64,000 nt of DNA, from the NCBI GenBank assembly GCA_964537035.1, contig CAZIAK010000001.1, forward strand, positions 62,001 to 126,000, read 5' to 3'. Made by a program: the position numbers and the translations under genes. Origin of the DNA: CAZIAK01 sp964537035. GTDB lineage: Bacteria; Planctomycetota; B15-G4. This document shows, piece by piece, positions 25,498-33,929 of the stretch; within the stretch, counting starts at the first letter, position 1, and every line of letters begins with the position of its first letter. The notes under the pieces were generated by a model that worked only from the letters and a program-made list of their open reading frames with translations, was not told the DNA's origin and searched no databases.

Positions 25498-25940
25498 TTG
25501 CCCACCATCTTGTTCTTGTCTGAGGAGATGTCCGCATCAGGACCATCGCCGCCTTCAAAACCATCGCCGCCCAGGGAGATCAGCTCGTACTTGCGCGACG
25601 ACGACTTGCTGTAGATGAACTCGTTGCCCCAGCTATCCTTCAGGGCCTCGGGGTCATCGATGTAGGGCTCGCCCAGGTTCTTGTCGTCGGGCTCCATGAG
25701 CTCGGTCAGGCTGTCCGGGTATTTGCTGTGGAGCAGCCGGTACCCATCGAGCACGCCGCCGAGATTGCTCATCTTGGCTTTGGTGGTCGTGATCTTGCCC
25801 TTGTCGACGTTGTTCATGATGCCGGGGACGACGACCGTGGCGATCAACCCGATCAGGGTGATCACGACCATGATCTCGATCAGCGTGAAGCCAGCGCTGC
25901 GGCGACTTCGCTGTGGGTCTCGTGTTTGCGTTGGGTTCAT
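25494..25940 (-). CDS. gspG: Type II secretion major pseudopilin GspG
   Basis: Main building block of the pseudopilus. Leader, then G|FTLIEIMVVITLIGLIAT with Glu5 and the long hydrophobic helix. The globular domain has KAKMSNLGGVLDGYRLLH and KYPDSLTELM, followed by ALKDSWGNEFIYS, all typical of GspG; the C-terminal calcium loop is plausible in SLGGDGFEGGDGPDADIS. The ATG at 25940 has AGGAG eight bases upstream and gives 148 residues. An ATG nine codons upstream (25967) lacks a ribosome site. It lies 31 bases after gspF. Confidence 0.92.
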   Translation of the reverse strand: MNPTQTRDPQRSRRSAGFTLIEIMVVITLIGLIATVVVPGIMNNVDKGKITTTKAKMSNLGGVLDGYRLLHSKYPDSLTELMEPDDKNLGEPYIDDPEALKDSWGNEFIYSKSSSRKYELISLGGDGFEGGDGPDADISSDKNKMVGN

Positions 25941-25971
25941 CAGAAAGACTCCTGTGTCAGGTGGCATGGGT

Positions 25972-27192
25972 TCACATGTTCGCCGTGCTGAGTTCGAGCA
26001 TGGGCAGAACGATGGCCATGACGATGAAGGCCACCACGGCGGCCATGAAGATGATCATGATGGGCTCCAGTGCTGCGGTCATGCGCTCGGTGGCGATATC
26101 GACCTCGAGTTCATAGGCCTCGGCCAGACTGTCGAGGATCTCTTCGAGCTCACCACTCTGCTCGCCAATAGCAATCATGTAGCCCACGGCGGGAGGGAAT
26201 ACCCCGCTCTTCTTGAGCGGCGTGGCGATGTCAGCACCCTTCAGAATGGCCGAATGCAGGTCATCGAGCACGTTCTGCATGACTGCGTTGGCGATCACTT
26301 CACGGACGATCTTGATCGCGTCGAGAATCGGCACGCTGGTCTTGAGCAGGGTCGAGAGGGTCACAGCGAAGCGCGAGATGGCCTGTTTTCGGAAGAGTGT
26401 TCCGAAGATGGGCATGCCCAGCAGCATTCTGTCAGTGATCAGCTTGCCCTTGGGCTGCCTGCGGAAGGCCCCAAAGAGCAGGTAGGACGCCACGGTACCG
26501 ACGGCAAGCAGGATCCAGTAGTCCTGCAGAAAGTCGGTCATGGTCTTGAGAATCAGTGTCGGCGTGGGCAGCTCGGCCTGACGATCCTCGACCAGCTCGA
26601 TCAGCTGAGGCACCACCTTGATCATCAGGATGCTCACCACCACGGCGCCCACCAACAGCATGATGATCGGGTACATCAGCGCCGACATGACCTTGTTCTT
26701 CATGGCCGCTTGGCTGAGCATGAAGTCGGCGAGCCGGCCGAGGACCACGTCGTTGTTGCCCGCCGCCTCGCCCGCTCGCACCATCGAGATGTAGAGCCGG
26801 GGAAACACCCCCGGGTGGTGATCGAGGGCCTCGGCGAATGACGAGCCACCATTGATGCGCTCGCGGACATCGCGAAAGACCACCTCGAGGTGCCGGCTCT
26901 CGACCTGTTCGACAAGAGCTTTCAGCCCATCGTTGAGCGGGATGCCCGACTTCAGCAGGGTGGACAGCTGACGCGTGATCTGGGGCAGCTCTCTGCTGGT
27001 GCGTCGACGCATGCGTCGCTGAGCCCAGGCAGACTGTTCCTTGCCGCCGGTGGACTGCAGCTCTTCGATATCCGTGACGTGCAGACCCTGGCGTCGCAGC
27101 CGCAACCGAGCTTCTCTGGACGAATCGGCGTCTTCGATGCCGCTCTTCACCTGCCCGGTGGCGTTGTAGGCCTTGTAGGAGAAGACTGGCAC
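25972..27192 (-). CDS. gspF: Type II secretion inner-membrane platform protein GspF
   Basis: Polytopic platform protein that couples the ATPase to pseudopilus growth. It has the two repeated T2SS-F domains: the first around LSTLLKSGIPLNDGLKALVEQ and the second around FAVTLSTLLKTSVPILDAIKI. Three membrane helices are visible (about 170-195, 220-240, 375-400). The GTG at 27192, one base after the gspE stop, begins VPVFSYKAYNATGQVKSG, the typical N-terminus, and gives 406 residues, the family norm. A longer frame to 27231 would overlap gspE. Confidence 0.93.
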   Translation of the reverse strand: MPVFSYKAYNATGQVKSGIEDADSSREARLRLRRQGLHVTDIEELQSTGGKEQSAWAQRRMRRRTSRELPQITRQLSTLLKSGIPLNDGLKALVEQVESRHLEVVFRDVRERINGGSSFAEALDHHPGVFPRLYISMVRAGEAAGNNDVVLGRLADFMLSQAAMKNKVMSALMYPIIMLLVGAVVVSILMIKVVPQLIELVEDRQAELPTPTLILKTMTDFLQDYWILLAVGTVASYLLFGAFRRQPKGKLITDRMLLGMPIFGTLFRKQAISRFAVTLSTLLKTSVPILDAIKIVREVIANAVMQNVLDDLHSAILKGADIATPLKKSGVFPPAVGYMIAIGEQSGELEEILDSLAEAYELEVDIATERMTAALEPIMIIFMAAVVAFIVMAIVLPMLELSTANM

Positions 27193-27193
27193 G

Positions 27194-28906
27194 TCAGACC
27201 TCGTCCTTGGTGGTGACTCGCAGCGCCTCATCGATGGTGGTGACGCCGGAGACCACCTTTCGCAGGGCGTCCGTGCGCAGGGTGCGCAGGCCGCCGCTGG
27301 CCATGGCGTCCTTCTTGATGATGCTGGCGCCCACGCGCTTCATGATATTGACCCTCACGCCTTCGTCGATGGGCAACATCTCGTACAGCGCGGTCCGGTC
27401 GACGTAGCCGCTCTCAAAGCAATAGTCGCAGCCTCGGCCCACAGCGACCTTGCGATCTTCAAACTGGTCGAGTTCAAGGTCTACAGAGGCGATCTTTGCG
27501 GCCAGCTCTGCATCGGGAACGACGAGTTCTTTGCACTTGGGGCAGATGACCCGTACCAGGCGCTGGGCCACGGACAGAATCACCGAAGAGGCCACCAGGT
27601 AAGGCTCAACGCCGATGTCGAGCATGCGCGTGACAGCGCTGGCCGCATCGTTGGTGTGCAGGGTCGAGTAGACCAGGTGACCGGTCAGCGCGGCACGAAT
27701 GGCGATGTCTGCGGTCTCCTCGTCGCGCACCTCACCGATCATCATGATGTCCGGGTCTTGGCGCAGGAACGAGCGCAGCCCGGCAGAGAAGTTCAGCCCC
27801 TTCTTGGCGTTGACCTGCACCTGGCTGATGCCCGGCAGGTTGTATTCGACCGGATCTTCGATGGTGAGGATGTTCTTTTCGGCCGTGTTCAGCTCGGTCA
27901 AGGCCGCGTAGAGCGTGGTGGTCTTGCCCGAGCCGGTGGGCCCGGTGACAAAGATCACGCCGTGGGTGTACTCGACGTAGCGCCGCAGGATCGCTTCGTT
28001 CTCGGGGTCGAGCCCGATCTCACCCATGCGGTAAACCCGGGCGCTCTTGTCGAGCAAACGCATGACCACACGTTCGCCGTTGGTGGTGGGCACCGTGGAG
28101 ATACGCACGTCCACGTCGCTGTCGCCGATACGCAGACTGGCCCGACCATCTTGGGGCAGGCGCCGCTCGGCGATGTCGAGCTTGCCCATGACCTTGATGC
28201 GGCTGATGATCGCGTCTTGATATTTCTTTGGCGGCGCCTCCATGTCGTAGAGCACGCCGTCGATGCGGTAGCGCACCTGCAGCTTGTCCGGGAAGGGCTG
28301 GATGTGCACGTCGGACGCGCGCATCTTGAGCGCCTGAAACAAGATCATGTTGACCAGCTTGACCAACGGCGCCTTGTTGCTGACATCGAGAAGGTTCTCA
28401 CCCTCTTCGTCGATGTCGAGCTTGATCAGGTCGTCATCATCGTCCATGTCGCCGAGGGCTGCGTCGACCACATCAGACTTCGACTTGTAGGCCCGGTTGA
28501 TGAGCGAGGTGATCTCGGCCTTCGGGGCCAGCACGATATCCACCTCGGCGCCCATGAAGGTGGCCAGGTCGTCGAGGGGGTGCAGGTCGAAGGGAGCGCA
28601 GGTCGCCACCTGGATCGTGCCATCGGCGTGCTCGAGCCCGGCGACGTTGAACGACCGTGCAAAGTGCACGGGAACCCTCTCGACGAAGAGTTCGGGGATC
28701 TCTGCCTCCCTAAGGTCTTGCCGAAAGGGGTAGGCCAGATAGCTGCCGACGATGCGCAGCATCTCGGCCTCTTTCAGGAACCCCTTGCCCACCAGCAGGT
28801 GGTCCAGGCTCTGGTCGCTGTCCTCGGCGAGGGCCTCGCAGTCTTGGATGTCCTGCAGGCTCATGCCGCCGTCAGAGGCCAGCAAGTCAGCGAGGGCAGA
28901 GTGCAT
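27194..28906 (-). CDS. gspE: Type II secretion ATPase GspE
   Basis: Hexameric cytosolic ATPase that powers pseudopilus assembly. The N-terminal domain (about 1-150) is of the GspE/PilB type (LASDGGMSLQDIQDCEALAE). The core has Walker A GPTGSGKTTTLYAAL at about residue 320, the Asp box TIEDPVEYNLPG, Walker B DPDIMMIGEVRDEETADIAI and the His box ALTGHLVYSTLHTNDA. A four-Cys zinc loop is present (CPKC near 453 and CDYC near 490). It has 570 residues. An acidic insert (GDMDDDDDLIKLDIDEEGE) lies between the N-terminal domain and the core. The start ATG lies 2 bases after the gspD stop. Confidence 0.95.
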   Translation of the reverse strand: MHSALADLLASDGGMSLQDIQDCEALAEDSDQSLDHLLVGKGFLKEAEMLRIVGSYLAYPFRQDLREAEIPELFVERVPVHFARSFNVAGLEHADGTIQVATCAPFDLHPLDDLATFMGAEVDIVLAPKAEITSLINRAYKSKSDVVDAALGDMDDDDDLIKLDIDEEGENLLDVSNKAPLVKLVNMILFQALKMRASDVHIQPFPDKLQVRYRIDGVLYDMEAPPKKYQDAIISRIKVMGKLDIAERRLPQDGRASLRIGDSDVDVRISTVPTTNGERVVMRLLDKSARVYRMGEIGLDPENEAILRRYVEYTHGVIFVTGPTGSGKTTTLYAALTELNTAEKNILTIEDPVEYNLPGISQVQVNAKKGLNFSAGLRSFLRQDPDIMMIGEVRDEETADIAIRAALTGHLVYSTLHTNDAASAVTRMLDIGVEPYLVASSVILSVAQRLVRVICPKCKELVVPDAELAAKIASVDLELDQFEDRKVAVGRGCDYCFESGYVDRTALYEMLPIDEGVRVNIMKRVGASIIKKDAMASGGLRTLRTDALRKVVSGVTTIDEALRVTTKDEV

Positions 28907-28908
28907 CG

Positions 28909-31059
28909 TCAGCGCTCCTCGCGAGCGCCCGAGCTGGGCAAGGAGGGCGTGGGCATGTCGAAGACTTCATCCAATCCGGTCAGCGGCACGATGCGATCGT
29001 CTTCTTCCGAGATGCTCACCGAACCCACGAGCTCGCTGAGGTCACCGCCCAGGCGTTCAATGTCTTGCTGCCTGGCCGCGCTGATCTCGTTCAGCAAGGC
29101 GAAGTCACCGTCGATGATGTGCGCCGTGATGAACACGTAAAGGTAGAGATCGGTCTGGGACTCGTCTTCAGCGCGAAACAGCCAGCCGATCAAGGGCAGG
29201 TCGCCGAGCCAGGGGATCTTGCTCTTGGACTCGCTGTTGGAGTGGGTGACCAGGCCACCAAGGATGATCGTGTGCCCGTCTGGCAGGGTGATGGGGGTAT
29301 CGATCTCGCGCCGATTGATGTCTGGCGGCGCGGAGGTGTTGCCCGAACGTGCGGGGCGGAAGTCAGAGATCTCCAGGCGCACCCGCAGACGCAGGTAGTT
29401 GCCAGCCGAGATCGTCGGCGAGACGTTCAGCCGGATACCTGCGGTGACCTGTTCGAAGTTGTTGGACGTCTGGCCGCCCTGCGAAAGGGTCGAGGTCTCG
29501 AAGGACGTCTCTTCTTCTGCAGAGAGTTCGGCTTCTTCGTTGTTGTTGGTCAGCACAGACGGCCGGGACAGCACCTTTGTCTTGGTGTGCCCGCTGATCC
29601 ACTGCAGAAACAGGGGGATGGGTACGGCGCTGCTGCTGAAGGTGGCGAAGTTGCCGCCATTGCTGCCCTGCAGGCTCTGCAGGGAGGCGCCGATATCCAC
29701 CGCCCCCGCGTCGTCAAAGCCCAGGGGCGTGCCGAAGTTCGAGATGAAGCCTCCGCCCTTCTCGTCACCAGCCGTGATGTCGCCAGTGGCCACGCCGACG
29801 CCGGCCTTGAAGACCTCGCTGAGTGACTCCTGGGTCTCGACGATGGCAGCCTCGACCAGCACCTGTTTGCGGCGAATGTCGAGGTTGCGAATGATCTCCA
29901 GCAGCTCGGCGTACTTGCGCTCGGAGGCCGTGATCACCAGGGCATTGCTGATCTCATCGGCCACGACGCTGGCGGGGATCTCGAGACTCGAAGCACCGCC
30001 ACCGGGCTGGGCACCTCGCCCTGCACCCCCGGCGCTGGACTGATCCTCAGAGAGGACATCCCGAAGGATCTCCTCCATGGTGCCCGCGTCGGTGTTCTCA
30101 AGACGATAGACGTGGGTGAAGCTGCGAGGCTCGACCTCGACGTCGAGAATGTCGATCCAGGATTCGATCCGGTCGACCATCTCTTCTTCGCCGGTGAGCA
30201 GCAGGGAGTTGCTTCGGGCGTCAAGGAGCACCCGGGGCTCGATGGTCTGCTGGGACAGGCCGCCAGCCTGCTGGGGCGTGGCCGTCTGACCGGGACGCAG
30301 GCCCCGAGCCGCTGCCAACAGGTCGGTCAGAACGGTCTCGATCTCGTCGACCGAGGTGTTCTGCAGCTCACGCTTGCGAATATGCACCTCGGGCTTGAAC
30401 GGCGGCACATCGACCAGGCCCACGAGCTGAAAGGCACCCCAGACGTTGGTGCCGAAGCCAGTGATCACCAGGCTGTTGCTGTTCTCGACGTTGCGAATGC
30501 CCTCGATGGTCGTGTCGAAGTAGGGCTGGAACGAGGCCATGGCCGAGCGGGCGTCGATGTATTTGAGCGGGATCGACGTGGTGATCAGCGTGGCCGGGTC
30601 CTCTTTGTAGAGCTGGAGCAGTTCCATGGGCACGATGGGGGCCTTGCTCTTGATGAAGGCACCTCCGCCCCGGCCGCCAGCGCCGCCCACCCCGATCTTC
30701 TGGATCGAGAGGAAGCTGCTGCCCTTCGGACCGTAGTCCATGATGATGAAGTCGTAGGCCCTGAGCACGGCCTGAAAGAACTGATAGAACTTCGCTTTTT
30801 CCACCGTGAGCGGGCCCACGATGAAGATCTTGACGTCCCCGACCTCGGTGGGGACGAACTTGATCGGTCGCTGCAAGATGACCTTGGCCAGATCGATGAA
30901 GTCGATCAGGGACTCTCCCAACTCTTCGTCAAACTGGAAGACGTAGCTGTCTCCAAGGCCCGAAGCGGGGTCGCCAGGGACCAGTTGGACGTCTTGAGCC
31001 GCCAAGGAACCGGTCAACAGGACCAGGGTGGCGAGGGCAGTGAAGATGCTCGAGCGCAT
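28909..31059 (-). CDS. gspD: Type II secretion outer-membrane secretin GspD
   Basis: Forms the outer-membrane channel. The ATG at 31059 starts a clear signal peptide (IFTALATLVLLTGSLAAQ). Earlier in-frame codons to 31206 would bury it. The N0 domain (about 60-130; PTEVGDVKIFIVGPLTVEKA) is followed by N-domain repeats. The secretin core has VLSRPSVLTNNNEEAELSAE and ends in the gate region IPWLGDLPLIGWLFR. A Gln/Gly-rich loop (GGAGRGAQPGGGASS) separates the N domains. It has 716 residues. It heads the D-E-F-G-H-I-J operon, and no gspC, K, L or M is nearby. Confidence 0.93.
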   Translation of the reverse strand: MRSSIFTALATLVLLTGSLAAQDVQLVPGDPASGLGDSYVFQFDEELGESLIDFIDLAKVILQRPIKFVPTEVGDVKIFIVGPLTVEKAKFYQFFQAVLRAYDFIIMDYGPKGSSFLSIQKIGVGGAGGRGGGAFIKSKAPIVPMELLQLYKEDPATLITTSIPLKYIDARSAMASFQPYFDTTIEGIRNVENSNSLVITGFGTNVWGAFQLVGLVDVPPFKPEVHIRKRELQNTSVDEIETVLTDLLAAARGLRPGQTATPQQAGGLSQQTIEPRVLLDARSNSLLLTGEEEMVDRIESWIDILDVEVEPRSFTHVYRLENTDAGTMEEILRDVLSEDQSSAGGAGRGAQPGGGASSLEIPASVVADEISNALVITASERKYAELLEIIRNLDIRRKQVLVEAAIVETQESLSEVFKAGVGVATGDITAGDEKGGGFISNFGTPLGFDDAGAVDIGASLQSLQGSNGGNFATFSSSAVPIPLFLQWISGHTKTKVLSRPSVLTNNNEEAELSAEEETSFETSTLSQGGQTSNNFEQVTAGIRLNVSPTISAGNYLRLRVRLEISDFRPARSGNTSAPPDINRREIDTPITLPDGHTIILGGLVTHSNSESKSKIPWLGDLPLIGWLFRAEDESQTDLYLYVFITAHIIDGDFALLNEISAARQQDIERLGGDLSELVGSVSISEEDDRIVPLTGLDEVFDMPTPSLPSSGAREER

Positions 31060-31230
31060 GGGCAGGACGACTCCTTCGGCTGGACGGGACAGAGAGCCCC
31101 GGATGTTTGGCCGATGATGGAGCCTTGGACGGGGGCGATCAACGGTGTCTTCCCAGGGATCATCGGCGGAATCGGCTATGAAACGTGCGCTGCGCCTTGC
31201 TTCCATTGGAGAGCGCCACTATGGTCGTGC

Positions 31231-31307
31231 GATTCCACCGGAGGCGAGATTCTGTGAAGTCTCAGAAGCCCCCGGTTTTGCTGCAGATTCCACCCGATCG
31301 ATTCTGT
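31231..31307. repeat. Paired direct repeat in the gspD/ptsN divergent gap
   Basis: GATTCCACC followed by GATTCTGT occurs twice (31231-31255 with 8 bases between the halves, and 31286-31307 with 5 bases between). They lie in the 282-base gap between the divergent gspD and ptsN starts, where an operator would be expected. No gene is seen in this gap. Confidence 0.4.
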
Positions 31308-31341
31308 CCTCCCTCGTCTTCCTCTCAATGATCAAGCCTTC

Positions 31342-31812
31342 GTGAAGCTCTCCGAGGTCCTGCCCCGTGCCGCGATCCGTCTGGATATCGACGGCTTGGA
31401 CAAGTGGGCCCTCATTGAGACCCTCACGGATTCCCTGGTGAGTTCAGAGCAGATCGAGGCGACCCACCGCGACGTGGTGCACGACGCGCTCGTACTCCGT
31501 GAAAAATCGATGTCCACGGGGATGGAAAAGGGCATCGCCATCCCTCATGCGTCGGTCGCTCAGGTCCAGCAGACCGCTGTGGCCCTGGGGGTCGCCACCA
31601 AGGGAGTGCCCTTTGAGGCCATCGACGGACAGCCGACCCACCTGGTCATTCTGCTCGTGAACCCCGCCAACCAGACCAAGGCCCACATCCGAACCCTGGC
31701 CGAAATCGCCCGCCTACTGTCCAACGCCGACCTCCGAGCCGCTCTGAAGGGCGCCGTCGACCACGACGCCGTCCTTGACGAGATTCGCTCGGCTGAGGCC
31801 GCGGTCACCTGA
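31342..31812 (+). CDS. PTS EIIA-type (PtsN-like) regulatory protein
   Basis: A 156-residue EIIA domain of the fructose/nitrogen class. The phosphorylation site is His69 in GIAIPHASV, matching His73 of E. coli PtsN. VALGVATKGVPFEAIDGQ and VILLVNPANQTKAHIRTLAEI follow the family pattern. No membrane EIIC or HPr is nearby, so a regulatory role as in PtsN (nitrogen/potassium signalling) is more likely than sugar transport. The GTG start at 31342 fits the family N-terminus. It is followed after 61 bases by the S21 gene. Confidence 0.88.
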   Translation: MKLSEVLPRAAIRLDIDGLDKWALIETLTDSLVSSEQIEATHRDVVHDALVLREKSMSTGMEKGIAIPHASVAQVQQTAVALGVATKGVPFEAIDGQPTHLVILLVNPANQTKAHIRTLAEIARLLSNADLRAALKGAVDHDAVLDEIRSAEAAVT

Positions 31813-31829
31813 CTATCCATTAATTGCGT

Positions 31830-31835
31830 TACAGT
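31830..31835 (+). promoter_or_regulatory. Possible -10 element before the S21 gene
   Basis: TACAGT lies in an AT-rich patch (CCATTAATTGCGTTACAGT) between ptsN and the S21 gene, 39 bases before the TTG start. A weak CTGACT is 15 bases upstream of it. Confidence 0.3.
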
Positions 31836-31873
31836 GGGGCGTTCCAACGCCCCTCTCTGGAGACCTCGAAGAC

Positions 31874-32275
31874 TTGGCCATCCGCATTCAAACCCGTGAC
31901 AACGAGCCCGTCGAGAAGGCCCTGCGACGGCTCCGCAAGCTCTGTAACAACGAGGGCGTGACACGCACGTCCAAGGCGAAGAAGTATTTCGAGAAGCCCA
32001 GCGAGCGCCGCCGCCGCGAAGAGCGCGAGCGCAAGAAGGCCATTCGACTGTCCATGCGCGCCAAGCGCCAGGACATCGCCAAGCTGCTCAACCGCCGCCG
32101 CAAGGCCCGCAAGAACGCTCGCGCCGCACAGCGTGCTGAGCTGGCCAGCAAGGCCAACCAGGCTGCCGAGTCCACTGCGCCCCAGGGTGTAGAGGTCGCG
32201 GCGCCGGAGAACACCGCGGCTGACACGGCCGCGGCGACTCCTGCGAACAGCCCCGAGCCGGCCAGCGCCGACTGA
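31874..32275 (+). CDS. rpsU: Ribosomal protein S21 with long C-terminal extension
   Basis: Small-subunit ribosomal protein involved in translation initiation. The first 65 residues are canonical: IRIQTRDNEPVEKALRRLRK, then a Cys, TRTSKAKKYFEKPSERRR and a basic helix. The next 68 residues are unusual: a further Arg/Ala helix, then an Ala/Pro/Glu-rich low-complexity tail (ESTAPQGVEVAAPENTAADT). Typical S21 has 58-75 residues; this one has 133. The TTG at 31874 starts exactly at the family N-terminus, while upstream in-frame codons lie in the end of ptsN. It runs convergent with rpiB, three bases away. Confidence 0.9.
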   Translation: MAIRIQTRDNEPVEKALRRLRKLCNNEGVTRTSKAKKYFEKPSERRRREERERKKAIRLSMRAKRQDIAKLLNRRRKARKNARAAQRAELASKANQAAESTAPQGVEVAAPENTAADTAAATPANSPEPASAD

Positions 32276-32278
32276 ACC

Positions 32279-32722
32279 TCAGGCTTCGGCCTCGAGGTCC
32301 ATCATCTTGTCGACCCGGCGGCCGTGACGGCCGCCGGCGAAGGTTCCGTCGACGAATGCCATCACGATCTCCTCCATGACGGAGGGGTCGAGCACCCGCG
32401 CACCCAGGCAGAGCACGTTGGCGTTGTTGTGCTCCCGGCACATGCGGGCCTCGAACGGGTCGTTGACCTTTGCCGCCCGAATGCCGTTGACCTTGTTGGC
32501 GGCGATGGACATGCCGATCCCCGTACCGCAGATGAGGATGCCCAGGGGCGCCTCTCCCGAGACCACCTTGTGGGCCACGGCGGCGGCGAAGTCCGGGTAG
32601 TCCACCGAGTCGTCGTTGTAGGTGCCGCAATCGCTGACCTGATGGCCAGCAGCCACCAGCAAGGCCTGGATCTCGGGGCTGGCCTCAAGACCGGCGTGGT
32701 CACAACCAACAGCGATGTTCAT
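32279..32722 (-). CDS. rpiB: Ribose-5-phosphate isomerase B
   Basis: Interconverts ribose 5-phosphate and ribulose 5-phosphate. It begins MNIAVGCDHAGLEA, the family signature. ILICGTGIGMSIAANKVNGIRAA carries the catalytic Cys-Gly-Thr-Gly and the anion hole, and RMCREHNNANVLCLGARVL is also typical. It has 147 residues. It overlaps the upstream TsaC/phosphatase fusion gene by four bases. In Bacillus subtilis the separate ywlC (sua5), ywlE (arginine phosphatase) and ywlF (rpiB-like) genes are also neighbours, so the grouping is old. Confidence 0.95.
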   Translation of the reverse strand: MNIAVGCDHAGLEASPEIQALLVAAGHQVSDCGTYNDDSVDYPDFAAAVAHKVVSGEAPLGILICGTGIGMSIAANKVNGIRAAKVNDPFEARMCREHNNANVLCLGARVLDPSVMEEIVMAFVDGTFAGGRHGRRVDKMMDLEAEA

Positions 32723-33780
32723 GACGGTGAGCTTTCGAAGGGGAGCAGAGAGCGGGCTCGGAGAAGGGCTGCCTGCTCCAGGTGCTGGGCACAGGCTTCA
32801 TAGACAGACGGGGGGCCGCCAAACGGATCGGGGACCTCTTCACCGCTCGGGTCGAAGAGGGCCACATTCTGTTCAGGGCTGGCCAGGGCCAGGAGTGCCA
32901 TGGCATGAGAAGAGGTCATGCCCAGCAGGAGGTCGGCGTCTTGCAGGGTTATCTGCTCGAGGGGGCAGCTGCCGTGGGCTGAAAGGTCGAGCCCCCTCGA
33001 GGCCATGGCTGCCAGTGCCCCTGAAGACGCGGGCTGGCCAAGGCCACCGTGGACGCCCGCGCTCACCACCTCGGGCAGGATCAGCGACGAGTCCTCTTTT
33101 GCCAGAGCTGCCAGGGCCACCTCCAGCAGGGCTCGGGCCATGGGGCTTCGGCAGGTGTTGCCGGTGCAGGCCACCAAGACCTGACCCAGGCCATGGTCAG
33201 CAAGAGCTCCCCGGCTGATGCCCCCCTCGCGCAGCACGCGCAGGCTGGCCAGCCCCGTGGCGACCACGGTCGAGGCCACGCCGCCAGCGATGACCCCGCC
33301 GTCGATGATCACATCCACCGCGTCGCGCACCGCTGGGCTCAGCTGGTCGATCGCCGTGGGAGGGGGCTCACCCGGCAGGTTGGCCGAAGAGAGCAAGAGC
33401 GGCTCACCCGCGGCCTCCAGCAACTGGCGGGTCCAGCCATGGTCGGGAATGCGAACACCCAGCGTGCCCCCTCGAACATCTGGCAGCACCTGGGTCAGAG
33501 GGCCAGGCCACCAGCGCTCAGCCAGGCGCAGGGCCGGGCGGCTCAGGGGTGCCAGGTGGGCACTCAGCCGCTCCAGGCGATCGATGGCCAGGCTGAAGGG
33601 CCGAGCGTCGTTGGCCTTGAGGGCTCGCAAGCCCTGGTCATGGCTCGGCAGGATGGCCACGCCATAAACGGTCTCGGTGGGGATCACCACCAGCCCGCCT
33701 GCCCGCAGAGTGCTCAGGCAGGCATGGATGGCCGCCTGATCGTCACCGTGAGAGAGGCTCAAGAGCTGCTTCTGGGTCAT
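32719..33780 (-). CDS. Fusion: threonylcarbamoyl-AMP synthase (TsaC/Sua5) and YwlE-like phosphatase
   Basis: Two enzymes in one chain. Residues about 1-195 are a YrdC/Sua5 domain (GGLVVIPTETVYGVAILPS, NDARPFSLAID, LRVLREGGIS) that makes threonylcarbamoyl-AMP for the t6A37 modification of tRNA. Residues about 200-350 are a low-molecular-weight phosphatase with the P-loop CTGNTCRS (Cys205 to Arg211) and the general-acid DP (VPDPFGG). Thr209 in the loop corresponds to Thr11 of B. subtilis YwlE, the residue known to favour phospho-arginine over phospho-tyrosine. The ATG at 33780 (MTQKQLL) is preferred to one 17 codons upstream because it abuts the YrdC fold. It is divergent from the histidine kinase. 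An arginine kinase (McsB) is not in the window. Confidence 0.88.
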   Translation of the reverse strand: MTQKQLLSLSHGDDQAAIHACLSTLRAGGLVVIPTETVYGVAILPSHDQGLRALKANDARPFSLAIDRLERLSAHLAPLSRPALRLAERWWPGPLTQVLPDVRGGTLGVRIPDHGWTRQLLEAAGEPLLLSSANLPGEPPPTAIDQLSPAVRDAVDVIIDGGVIAGGVASTVVATGLASLRVLREGGISRGALADHGLGQVLVACTGNTCRSPMARALLEVALAALAKEDSSLILPEVVSAGVHGGLGQPASSGALAAMASRGLDLSAHGSCPLEQITLQDADLLLGMTSSHAMALLALASPEQNVALFDPSGEEVPDPFGGPPSVYEACAQHLEQAALLRARSLLPFESSPS

Positions 33781-33929
33781 GGTGCGAGAGTCTAGCGTGC
33801 CAGGCCCGGGGACAAAGGGCTTGCTGGGCAAGGGGCCTTTGAGCGGTGGCGGGAGCGGTTTCAGTCACTGCTCGATCTGGCAGGATTGCTGCCGCTATGG
33901 CAGGATCTCGCCCCTGGAGCCGCCACCCC

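Noticed and set aside
27656..29140. 494-residue open frame opposite gspE and gspD
   Set aside because: Antisense to clearly identified secretion genes; no signature.
31145..31345. 66-residue plus-strand frame in the gspD/ptsN gap
   Set aside because: No family resemblance or ribosome site; it overlaps the start of ptsN and the direct repeats.
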